A DNA stretch of 64,000 nt, from contig CM061142.1 in assembly GCA_030789695.1 (NCBI GenBank), forward strand, positions 145,051,637 to 145,115,636. Direction: 5' to 3'. The notes under the pieces were generated by a model, which saw only the letters and a list, made by a program, of their open reading frames with translations, was not told the origin of the DNA and ran no database searches. Made by a program: the position numbers and the translations under genes. Numbering within the stretch: the first letter of the stretch is position 1; each line of letters begins with the position of its first letter. The DNA comes from Scilla litardierei. Its lineage: Eukaryota; Streptophyta; Magnoliopsida; Asparagales; Asparagaceae. Of the stretch, positions 9,181-19,408 are shown piece after piece.

Positions 9181-12065
9181 TGGAGGTGACGAGGTAACTT
9201 GTAATAATGCTAGTTACATATGTGTTTCTAGTTCAATATTTCTTGTAGAATCTAATCCTTTTTGGATAATTGATTCAGGTGCCACCGACCACATAGCAAG
9301 GGACAGACAGTCCTTCGTGGAGTATCACAGGATACCCCAAGGAACGAAGTGGATCTATGTAGGAAACAACACACGTGTTGAAGTGAAAGGCGTTGGGACG
9401 TGCAAGCTCGTCTTGGACAACGGCCGCACTATCCTACTTCATGATGTTCTCTTCGCTCCGGATATTCAAAGGAATATTATATCTGTGGTCGTTTTAATGG
9501 GTCTTGGTTATAGTTGGTTCTTTCATAGTTGTAAAGTGGACTTGTCTTGTAATAATTCTTTAATTGGTTCTGGGTATGTTTTCAAAGGATTTGTTGTATT
9601 AAATACAATGTATGATTTCTCATTTTATAATGAAAATTTCCTTGTTGCAAATTCATCAAATTATGAGTCAGATGTAATTTGTTGGCATGCAAGGCTTGGT
9701 CACATTGGACCAACACGAATGGATAGACTTGCCAAACGTGGCCTTCTATCCAATGTTTCAAAGGTCGAAATGTCGACTTGTGAACATTGCCTTGTAGGGA
9801 AATCTTGTCGCAAGCTGTTTGGAACCGGCACAATGGCCGAGGTTCCATTACAGCTCATCCATTCGGACATATGTGGTCCGATGAATGTCAAGACAAGACG
9901 CGGGAAGTCGTATTTCATCACTTTTATTGATGACTTCACCCGATTCGGTCATATCTATTTGATATCCCACAAAAGTGAAGCATTAACCTGCTTTAAAAAC
10001 TATATAAGTTTGGTGGAAAATCAATTAGATCGCAAGATTAAGGTCTTGCGAACCGATAGAGGCGGTGAATATTAATCAACAAGTTTTAAGGAACTTTGTG
10101 ATGAAAAGGGCATAGTTCATAAGGTAACTATGCCTTATACTCCTCAACAAAATGGTGTTGCTGAAAGGAGGAATAGGACTTTAATGGAAATGGTCTGTTC
10201 AATGATGGCGCAAGCTAACTTGCCAATCACCTTTTGGGGTGATGCATTATTGACGGCTACTTTCATCTTGAACCGCGTACCCTCGAAATCAGTTAGCTCC
10301 ACTCCTTATGAGTTGTGGAACCAAGGTCTCCTGACTTAAGCATTTTAAAACCTTGGGGGTGTGCATCCTACGCACATATTTCCTCCCATAAGTATGGCAA
10401 ACATGGGCCAAGGGGGAGGATATGTATCTTTATACGAAACGCAGAAAACTCCAAAGGTTATGTTTTCAGTGGTCAGGAAGACAATGGAGGACTAATTGAG
10501 TTTGAATCGAGGGATGTCACTTTCTTGGAAAATGAGTTTCCAAGACAGGGAGAGATAAGTCAGGACTTATCTCTATTTGAGATTTATGATCAAGAAGGAT
10601 TACCGCATTCAAGTGGGAGAATTCTTGGTGAAGACGAAAATACGTTTCAACCTTCACCAATGGATGATACGAATGATGTGAATCCTATTCCATATGGGAA
10701 TAATGATCCAAGTGGGAGCAATTCTAGCCACATTCCAAGTGGGAGTGATATTAGAATTAATCCAAATTCGAGTCAACAAGGACTTGAAGAATCTCAAATA
10801 CGACGAAGTAATCATACAAGGTTAACTCCTCTAAGATTTGAGGATGAATTCCCACAAACCTTTATGACTTTACTACAAGAAGATGACGAGCCTGCTACTT
10901 TCAAACATGCCGTATCATGCCCTGCAAAAGCCAAATGGATGGAAGCGATGAAGGAGGAATTAGAATCCATGAAAATTAACCAAGTCTGGGACTTGGTTAA
11001 CTTACCCAGAGGACGTAGAGCTATTGGGAACAAATGGGTTCTCAAGATCAAGCATAAGGCTGATTGCTCTATAGACAGATATAAAGCTCGCCTTGTCGCG
11101 AAAGGTTTTACGCAACAGGAAGGGATAGACTACAAAGAGACATTCTCAACTGTTGTTCGTTTTACCTCGATTCGCTTGATTCTGGCTTTGGTAGCTTGCT
11201 TAGACCTCGAGTTACATCAAATGGATGTAAAGACTACCTTTCTTAATGGAGAATTGAACGAGGAGATATATATGGAACAACCAACAGGTTTTGTAAAAGA
11301 AGAAAACGAACATAAGGTTTGTAAACTTCGTAAGTCCATATATGGTCTTAAACAATCCTCGAGGCAATGGTATATACGATTTCAAGAAGTTGTCTTATCA
11401 AATGGTTTTACCATGCTTGATGAAGATAACTGTGTATATATCCAGATGATCAAAAGCAAGTATGTTATTATGTCTCTATATGTAGATGACATTTTAATAA
11501 CCGGAAATGAAAAGGGCTTTGTGATGGATATCAAGACTTAGCTTTCATCAGTATTTGAGATGAAAGACATGGAAGAAGCCGCATATATCCTTGGAGTTAA
11601 GATTTCAAGGAATCGTTCGAAGAAACTTCTTTCTCTTTCACAAGAGACTTATAAAAAGAAGGTTCTAGAACGTTTTTAATATGCAGGACTGTAAGTCCAT
11701 TGATACTCCAATAAGCAAATGTGATAATTTATGTCGGAAGATGTGTCCTAAGAACCAAAAGGAAAAGGAAATTATGGAAAAAGTTCCATATTCTAGTGCA
11801 GTTGGTAGTCTTATGTACGCTATGATGTGTACAAGACCAGACATCTGTTTTACCGTTGGAATGGTAAGTCATTACCAATCCAATCCAGGGCAAGCGCACT
11901 GGAAAGCGGTTAAGAGGATAACTAGACATCTGCTACAAATTTGCAAAAGACTGTGATAAAAACAAGAAGGTAGACATAAGATACATATCTACGCATGAGA
12001 TGATAGCGGATTCGCTTACGAAGGCGATCCCCAGAAATGTGTTTTACAAACACTTAGTTTCTTGA
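9181..12065 (+). pseudogene. pol: C1 pol (broken, RNase H lost)
   Basis: Encoded order: aspartic protease (IIDSGATDHI near 9268), integrase with zinc-finger region (HARLGHIGPTRM to CEHCLVGKSC), catalytic Asp in IHSDICGP and RTDRGGEY and Glu in NGVAERRNRT, then reverse transcriptase (QMDVKTTFLNGEL, YVDDILITGN near 11480). Breaks: TAA at 10073, frameshift near 10320, TAG at 11539, frameshift between about 11540 and 11680. Around 11940-11950 the sequence jumps from the region after RT directly to the far C-terminus (MIADSLTKAIP), so most of RNase H is deleted. It cannot supply a working polyprotein. Confidence 0.9.
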
Positions 12066-12978
12066 AAATGTTTGTGTACATTTCTTTTAAATCTCAGCTG
12101 TTTTTTTTATGTCGGACAGATTGAGGTTGGCTCTCTCACATGAGCAACCGCCTTTATTCTATCAGACGGATAATATAAAGATGAGACCTGTTTAAAGTCA
12201 AAATCATCAGACGGATGATTTAGAGTCATGACTTAAACAAAATGGTCGTATGGAAGATCTGCATCATATGGATGCTTACAAAAGATCTAAGAAGATTTTT
12301 GAAATCTTATCTGTCTTATGCGGGATGTGGGTTTAGGAAAGTAATGATTAGTAAAAGGGACTCAAAGTCAGACATTGTGGTGTCTGATCATCATCCTTAC
12401 AACATCATTAAGACATACGCTCCCTGGGAAAGGAGTGATGTTGTAATACGTATTCATTCTACGTATGCATTTGACCATTAGGTTAGAATAGTAATTGTGT
12501 TTACTATTATGTGAGACCCAAAGACCACATGGATCTTAACTTCTTACCCTTATGGACTCTAATTGGTTCCTTTAGATTTGACTGGGTGATCGCTATCTTA
12601 GCATGTTGCTTATGGACTGTGGTAAATTCGGTCCGGCGGGGCATGTTAGAAAAGCGAGTCAAGTCAAGATCGAAAGGATCGCAAGAAGAGGAAGATTAAT
12701 TTCAAATTCACATTTGGACTTTGGAGATTCAAAGCTGGCCAGCCAATTGTAATCCAGATGGGATTCAATTGTTGAATATAAAGTATAAGAAATGTGAAGA
12801 AATAATCTAGGGTAAAACATGCGTTGATCTACTCAACTTTGCACCCCAAATAGTGTTGTGTATCTCTAACAAGTGAACAACAACAGACTCTATGCGCATG
12901 ACGGTCACACGGTCTATTTCTCGGTATGACAAGTTGAAGAACTAAAGGAAAAGACATTTCCTTACAATCCCCTCAAGT
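12066..12978 (+). other. C1 3' untranslated region
   Basis: Between the pol remnant and the PPT. There are short ORFs only, no recognised domain, and repeated ATCAGACGGAT (near 12160 and 12207). I see no gene here. Confidence 0.6.
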
Positions 12979-12990
12979 GTGAGTGGGAGA
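12979..12990 (+). other. C1 polypurine tract
   Basis: GTGAGTGGGAGA directly precedes the 3' LTR; the priming site for plus-strand DNA synthesis. Confidence 0.85.
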
Positions 12991-13510
12991 TGTTGGATAT
13001 GGATGACATGTATACACCCATGAGGGGATGTATGAGGGTATACGGACCTCAGATGTCGTGTGCATGAAAGCATGTGCGAAGGGAACCTTTTCATATGTGA
13101 AAAGGACCACTCGATAAGTGGAAAAAGGTACATTATAAGTGCATAAAGGCACTTGATAAGTGCATGAAGAAGAGGATAAGTAAGGGTATTAATATAAGCT
13201 AATAAGCTTATATATGGTTATTTCCTACAATAACTACCCCTAAAGCTTATAAATAAGACCCAAGGGTAAGGCATTTTAGGCTTATCCTTCATGCCATAAG
13301 TTTGCATAAGGCAAACCTTTTTCTCTTCTCCCTTCCATTTAGTTCTTCTTCCAAATAGAGATTTAGACGGTGGAAACGCTGCTTCGATCCTCTGTGACGA
13401 AGTACCGACCGTTGTGGCGAATCCAAGGGCAAAGTTCAGAGACTACAGTGCAGCGTACGCTAACGTAAGTTCTCTTTCGATCCTCCATCATCGCTTGATG
13501 TGATCCAACA
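12991..13510 (+). repeat. C1 3' LTR
   Basis: Same 520-base length as the 5' LTR; TATA at 13248-13255. About 20 substitutions against the 5' copy by eye. Confidence 0.95.
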
Positions 13511-14872
13511 CTGCACCCCTAGGCCCCCTAACCACAGCCTGTTAAACAAGACTAAAATTGATATTTTTAAATTGTTTAAATTCACTAATAAAGATTAATA
13601 ATATGGGACTGTAGGCCGGTGGACTTGTGCACGTAGGTTGTTTGTGACTTTGGACTCTTTGGACGGTGTTTTTCAGACGTCATATTTGCAGGCAAGTGAA
13701 ACTTGCCAACTTTTGCTTAGGGCCATGTTTTAGGCCACTTCCTTGTTTTTAGCGTAAAAGAGACTAGACAGTGAAATGATAGCTAAACTTTAAGATCTAG
13801 CTTGACAACAAAGCTAGATCTGTCACCCTGCCATGTCATTCATGCATTGTTGCCTGCCACGTTTAAATTCCTTTATCTGTACGCACTTAAACTATTATCT
13901 GACATGCATTGCATCCTACATGTCATCCAAGTTTGAATGTTGCATTCGTAGCACACGCTACAATACTTGTACTTCCTTGTTCAGGCTAGGCACCTGCGTA
14001 GCAGGCACAACCCTATGCCAAATACACTTCCTGGCTCGTGATCCAGAAGAGGGCTACTTATGTTGGTCAAAAGCCAATGCCCGATACACGTGGAGGGGTA
14101 GGGATAAGCGATCACTTGAGCATAGGAGTTGGCCCGCGCAGCCACTCTAGCCAAAAGACGTAATCTATGTGCACGACGTGCTTACTAGACTTGTCCTTGT
14201 CCTTGTGATTGTTCTTGCAAAACTTTATATCCATGCCATGATTTAAATGCTAGTTGCCATGAAATGGTTGTACTTTACTTTACTTGTTGCACTCATGCTA
14301 TATCTGCCATGTCATTGCATCATGCTAGAACTGCTAGGTTGCTTTACATATACTTTCAGTTTCCTTGCACAAGTCTCTTGTAGACTTGCTGACATGTGCC
14401 CCTTGCTCTTTTGGGTGTCACATGTTAGACCATGAGCCAGAGACCGTAGCTGAGGACGAGGTGTTTGCTGACGCTGAGCCGGAGCCTACGTTTGACGAGG
14501 AGTTGGTGGACACCGGTGACCAGTCTTAGAGACTGTTCTGAGTTGCTTTGCTTTAGGTTGATGTTAGTTGTCGGTGCGTAGCACCATTCTTTGTTTTCTG
14601 TACGTTGTACTTTTGTTGGCCATGTTGGGGCCTTTTAGACTCTTTTCTTTTAGCCTGGTGGCTTTTCTGCGATGTTGGAACTTATTTTTTGGATATTATG
14701 ATATTGCTTTTTGTCTCATTCATTTTATTATTATCTTTGTTTTGTATCACGTTTGCAAGGACCTGCCATTGGAAGTTTATTGACGCTTATCAGACTTGCA
14801 GCTTCACAGCTTCAAGTCTGAGCGGACCTACTCACGCCTCGCCTCCATATTTTTGGGAAGCGGGGCGTGACA
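13511..14872 (+). repeat. Solo LTR, downstream part
   Basis: The continuation of the LTR that starts at 4121. It has no gene-sized ORF with a recognisable domain. It contains a 35-codon acidic ORF (14422-14529) and ends GGGGCGTGACA, followed by the ATTTC duplication. Confidence 0.7.
14422..14529 (+). CDS. Small acidic ORF in solo LTR
   Basis: ATG at 14422, TAG at 14527; 35 codons rich in Asp and Glu (about 13 of 35), with EPE/DAEPEP-like motifs and no basic residue except His. I do not recognise a family. It lies in the downstream part of a Gypsy-type LTR. Translation is unproven: the composition bias is clear, but a random short ORF is possible. A better case would need the same frame to be conserved in other copies. 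Confidence 0.3.
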   Translation: MLDHEPETVAEDEVFADAEPEPTFDEELVDTGDQS

Positions 14873-14877
14873 ATTTC

Positions 14878-15262
14878 CAACCGATTAGATCGTCATCTAG
14901 TCGGTTGGTCCTTCTACTTGAACCAACTAAGATGCACAGAAAACCATGAAAATGAAGCGATAAGCTAAGGAACACATCCTAATGGATTCTAAGGCAATCC
15001 TAGAGATAAGATATGGTAAGCATGAGGATTATTAGGAAAGTACTACTCAAGGTTTAACATTCTAGAAGACAATAAAAATAAACATTACAAACCGTCTTCA
15101 AAAGCTTCTACAAGAAAATTATAAGTCCCTTGACTTCATTAATACTCCTTGAGCTTCAATGAAGCTTTAGGCTCAACGATCACGCGCTCTAAGGAAGTCT
15201 TGGGGCGTCGCTTGAGATCTACAAAGTAATTTGGCGACGATCTTCATAACTGCGCTCAAAGA
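14878..15262 (-). repeat. M 3' LTR, middle piece
   Basis: Lies between the downstream ATTTC duplication of the solo LTR and Sirevirus A. It continues M's AGTCGGT motif array (14878-14935) and ends in AAAGA (15258-15262), the duplicated target of A. Confidence 0.8.
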
Positions 15263-15656
15263 TGTTGAGTATTGGACTTCTCCCTACTTGGTGTTAATGA
15301 TGAGCAAACATAAATACTTGTGACTAATCCCCTGTTTTGCAGTTAATCCATTGCCTAAGCTAATTATGAAGATCTACTAGCAATGGATGACTCACAAACT
15401 TCTTTGAAGGTAAATGACATGAATTGGTTGATCATAGATGATGATTGAAGCTCCGTGAAGAATTCAAGCTCATACGAATGAAAGAAGAGATTATTCGTCA
15501 AATGTAATTTTCTTTTATCTCGTCTAGTATGTAGCTTAGAAGTAGAACTTTGATAGAGCACTAACACACATCTACATTCAGTCATAGGACTTCTTTAGAT
15601 CAATTGTCCTTTGACTCCAATTCATTTCTCTATTGGTTGTGCAAGGATTGTTTATA

Positions 15657-16311
15657 ACAGTCGACTGCTTAACAGTTTACAGTCGACTGTCTCAAAAACA
15701 GTCGACTGTGTTTTGTTCTACAGTCGCCTGTTATGCACAGACTTTTACAATATAATTTTGGGCCTTCTCTGTTTATTTCGTACAGGCCACTGATGAATGA
15801 TTCACAGGAGCCAGTCCTAGTGAAAGTCAACTGTGCTTTGTAAATCAGTCACCTGTCTATACTTTGCCCAAACTCTGTTTGATCTGACTTTAACGGCCAG
15901 TCGACTAGTGCTGTATATACAGTCGACTGTCTCTTGGATCAGTCGACTGTCTATGCTGCAACAGTCGTCTGTCTGTGAGTCATTTCTTTGACTCGGCTCT
16001 CTGGAAATTTCTCAGGCTTTTGACAGTCGTCTGTTTAAGGATTTACAGTCGCCTGTTCTGATTAACATTCGACTGTGTTCCTTGCATCAGTCGTCTATCC
16101 TGTTACTTGTGAGATTTCCAGTATTTATCTAACTTACCCTTCTCTCGGCCAGTCGCCTATAGAAGAAATTACAGTGGGCTGTTGGTTTAACAGTCGACTG
16201 TCTTTGCTTCATCAGTCGACTGTCCACGTGGTAAGTTACCGTTATGAATAATCACCTACCCTTGCTGACTGTGCAACAGTCGACTGTGGATTGTTCAACA
16301 GTCGACTGTCG
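15657..16311. repeat. CAGTCGACTG palindrome array, A 5' LTR
   Basis: About 25 copies of the 10-base palindrome CAGTCGACTG or one-base variants (CAGTCGCCTG, CAGTCGTCTG) at irregular 15-60 base spacing. The array ends about 85 bases upstream of the TATA box, so it sits where enhancer or silencer elements would lie. Not CRISPR: there are no uniform spacers. Confidence 0.9.
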
Positions 16312-16395
16312 CGAGTTCAGATTCTATCCGTTGGGATTTTTCTCTCGAATTCCAATTGGGTTTTTGCCTAAACTGTTTTGTGGATTTGAGAAAAC

Positions 16396-16403
16396 TATAA
16401 ATA
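16396..16403 (+). promoter_or_regulatory. A 5' LTR TATA box
   Basis: TATAAATA followed by AGAGCTTTTAC, the likely core promoter of element A; repeated at 42096-42103 in the 3' LTR. Confidence 0.75.
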
Positions 16404-17066
16404 GAGCTTTTACTGTTCCATTGAGAGGTTACCTAAGTTGTTACTCATTCATTGCAAAATCTCTCAAGCTTTAATTTACAAAGATCAAAGCTCTCAAATC
16501 CAAAGACCTAAGTATTTCCAAATCTTGTTCTCTTGCTCTACAACCTAGAACCAAAGAGTGATCATCTATGTAGTTGGTGCAGTCAAGAGAGTTCTTCAAC
16601 ACACATCACACTCCTCCTTCAAGTTCTACTTCAAGACATAGGTGATTGTAAGTGTTTTTTTCATTATTTCATAACTTTCGTTATTTGAGTTTTGCTCTCG
16701 GTTGTGAGAGTGGTTTGCTTGCTCCCAAGTTGTGGGTGTCAAGGACATCGATTGTATTCGATTGCACTTATAGGGTTGCTACAAGTGGGTTTTTAAGGAA
16801 ACCTCATGTTACGGTTCTAACTTGAGTATCCGGTGGTATCCAGGTGGAAGGGATGTAGGATTACCGGGAACAAGTCGGGAGTCGACTTGGGTAATCCGAA
16901 CCCTAGAAACATAATTGTGTTTGCAATTGTTTCTTATTTGGGTTTAATTATATTTCCGCATTATTTGTTGGATTGCATTTTATTTGGCGCAAATTCCTTT
17001 TAAATTTGCATAAACACTATTCAACCCCCTTCTAGTGTTTTCCCCATAGACAGGATCCCCTACAAT

Positions 17067-17078
17067 TGGTATCAGAGC
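17067..17078 (+). other. A primer binding site
   Basis: TGGTATCAGAGC, two bases after the LTR end; complementary to initiator tRNA-Met. Confidence 0.93.
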
Positions 17079-17092
17079 GCAAGGTTACATCA

Positions 17093-19408
17093 ATGGCATC
17101 CAACAACAACAACATTCCACCGCTGCCTTCATACACCAATCACGATCGTGATGGAGCGTCCACACTTTTTGAAGGACAATCTACGGTGCGCCCTCTGCAT
17201 TTCAATGGTACAAATTTTAGCTATTGGAAATGCAGGATGGAGACGTTCCTTAGGAGTGCTTCGCTTTGAAAAACCCTCTACAAGGAATACGTCGAGCCCA
17301 CCAAAGTAGATTTCGACAAATGGACGTCTTCCGAGAAAACTGCCGAGGTCAACAACGCTAAGGTAATGAACGCTCTTCATTGTGCGTTGGACTCGAATGA
17401 GTTCAACAAGATATGCACATGTAAGAGTGCATATCAAATTTGGAACCATCTCATCGTTACCCACGAGGGAACGAATAAGGTAAAACTTTCAAAGTTATAA
17501 GTTGCCGTGCAAAACTTCGATTTGTTTCATATGCAGGAAAATGAGAGCATTGCATCGATGTACGAACGTTTTACCGAAATCATCAATGAATTGGAAGCCT
17601 TTGACTAAATATATTCCAAACTGGATAAGGTAAGGAAGATCATCATGGGAATGACCTCCAAATGGGAAAGAAGAGAGATCGCCATCGAGGAGGTCAATGA
17701 CTTGAAGAACTACACCGTGGTGAATCTTATCGGGACTCTCATGTCTTACGAAGTAAGATGGGAGAACCGATTGAAGATTCGAGCCATCATGAATTCTTCG
17801 GAGGCCAAGAAGAAAGCTTTGGCATTCAACGCCAATTCATCATCCTCCGAAAGTGATGAAGCCGAGAACGAGATGGATTTGGGTGAAATGGCCCAAATGG
17901 CGAAGAAGTTCCAAAGCTTTTTCCGCAAAGGTAAATTTTCCTCCAACAAACGTTTTGAGTATACTAATGCTACTTTCTCTCTTTGCGATAAATGTAATAA
18001 GCCAAGGCACATCAAGAGGGATTGCCCAATGCTAAAGAACAAAGAGAAGTGGAAGGCACCGAAGTACCACAAGTCCGATAAGAACAAGAGAGACAAGAAG
18101 AAAGGACTAGTAGGTACATTCGACGAATCAAGTGAAGAATCATCGAGTGATTCCGATGATGAAAAGGGTGAGAGCGCCCACATGTGTTTCATGGCACTAG
18201 AAGACCCACTCTCTGATGAGAGTGATTCTGACACGGACGACACCGAGGTAACAATGGATGAACTTCGTATTGCTAATGAAGAACTAATTGCTAAATACCA
18301 AGCTTTAATGCTTAGATACACTAGCTTAAAGAAATCAAATATTAGCAAGTCATCCATTCTATGCATTATCAACAATGACACCATTGTTGATACTTTAACT
18401 CTTAAGAAAGCAAGCTTAGCTTCTCAAAATGTCACATTGAGAGATGAGGTGAATTCCCTCAAATCTCAACTATATCCAACACATCCTAAGGATAATAGTG
18501 ATCTAGTTACACGACACACACAATTGGATTTAGAGAATGATTCTATTAAAACCCAAGTGCACGAGCTCAAAGCACGGGTGTCCACCTTGGATACCAACAT
18601 TTCTTCTTTAAAGGAGAAATAAGAGCTCATGTCCTCCCGTATTATGAGATTCAATAAGGGAAAAGGACAATTGGATGATTTGCTTGCAAACCAATTTCTG
18701 GCCACACATCGTGTTGGTCTTGGATTTGTAAAAGCGAATGCATCAAATGATCGCACCTCCTATAGTGGTGTCAATATAGATTTTGTGAGGCCTTCCTTCG
18801 GTGCATCCACAAGTGGTGTCAAAGACACTATAGGTAGCAAACCTACCAAGAAAGTCACCACTTCACCTTCTTTTCCTTTTGGCAAGAAACCCACTAAGGG
18901 TGGAAACCAAAAGCAAGGCCATGCTTACATGTACACTAACACTCATCCACGTAGGAAACCTCCTACTTCACAAGTGGATAATCATGACACATTTTAGGCT
19001 CCGCACCCACGGACACGTACACAACCACACATGAGAAATACTCATGTACGTGTTCCTATACACCCGAATGCTCATACACATCATTCTTTCATGTATGCTC
19101 ATCCTCCACATGTCATGCATGATCCATATGCTTCATATAATATGCATGTTCCCAAGCATACATATCATCCTAGAATGTACAATGCATATCCTCCACCACA
19201 TCTCTATGCTAGAAATCATGTTCCTAAGAAGCATGCACCACATAGAAATCCAACACATATGCATGCAACTAAGAATAGGACTCCCAAGATTTACACTATT
19301 TGGGGTCCTAAGAACACTAGCCTAAATGATAGAAATGCTTATGTTGATTCCTATTTTCGTGATGTGATTAGAAATAGTAATTATTTTGGGAAGCGGAAGC
19401 CAACTTAG
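17093..19408 (+). pseudogene. gag: A gag with His-rich linker (broken)
   Basis: The ATG at 17093, 14 bases after the PBS, opens a Sirevirus-type Gag (particle protein). One frame runs on with no frameshift but with stops at 17267, 17498, 17606, 18620, 18995 and 19406. Visible parts: an N-terminal FNGTNFSYWKCRMETFL motif, a CCHC knuckle CDKCNKPRHIKRDC near 17980-18025 (Arg precedes the His where Gly is usual), an acidic Ser/Asp stretch, a predicted coiled coil (about 18250-18640) and a His/Tyr/Met-rich linker (19031-19400) ending in an IWGPK motif shared with M and B. Six of the element's eleven nonsense codons lie here. Confidence 0.9.

Larger units (their letters stand above)
5579..13510 (+). 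mobile_element. Element C1: defective copia retrotransposon
   Basis: 7.9 kb, with two 520-base LTRs (5579-6098 and 12991-13510), a PBS complementary to initiator tRNA-Met (6100-6112), gag-pol remnants (8345-12065) and a PPT (12979-12990). The flanks CTACA (5574-5578) and CTGCA (13511-13515) form a target duplication with one mismatch. The LTRs differ at roughly 19-20 positions by eye (about 3.7%), so it is not a recent insertion. Unusual features are a 2.2 kb leader with a GC-rich hairpin array and loss of RNase H. Confidence 0.93.
4121..14872 (+). mobile_element. Gypsy-type solo LTR, split by C1
   Basis: Starts TGTAACG and ends CGTGACA (imperfect inverted termini), flanked by the perfect 5-base duplication ATTTC (4116-4120 and 14873-14877). 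Removing copia element C1 (5579-13510) and one copy of its target duplication leaves about 2.8 kb with no PBS, no PPT and no retroviral domain. The simplest reading is a solo LTR formed by LTR-LTR recombination. A TATA box (4697-4706) and a GC-rich downstream region fit a long Tekay/Del-like Gypsy LTR; the lineage is inferred, not proven. Confidence 0.75.
15263..17064 (+). repeat. A 5' LTR
   Basis: 1802 bases from TGTTGAGTATTGG to CCCCTACA. U3 has the CAGTCGACTG array (about 15657-16311) and TATAAATA lies at 16396-16403. The 3' LTR is 1828 bases; the main difference is a roughly 26-base stretch present only in the 3' copy (near 42289-42315), plus scattered substitutions, many within palindromes. 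Confidence 0.95.

Noticed and set aside
13833..14150. 105-codon ORF with Cys and Leu richness in the solo LTR
   Set aside because: No motif, not preceded by a promoter of its own, and codon pattern is not distinct from the surrounding T-rich LTR.
15657..16311. CRISPR-like look of a repeat array
   Set aside because: The repeat is only 10 bases, spacing is irregular, spacers are not uniform, and it sits in a plant LTR.
17066..17092. Upstream in-frame extension of A gag to the PBS
   Set aside because: It would need a TTG start inside the primer binding site. ATG at 17093 is the natural start.
17746..18384. 212-codon Ser/Leu-rich minus-strand ORF, also in B (50749-51384)
   Set aside because: Antisense of the acidic Ser/Lys-rich Gag segment. 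Present in B only because B is a copy of A.
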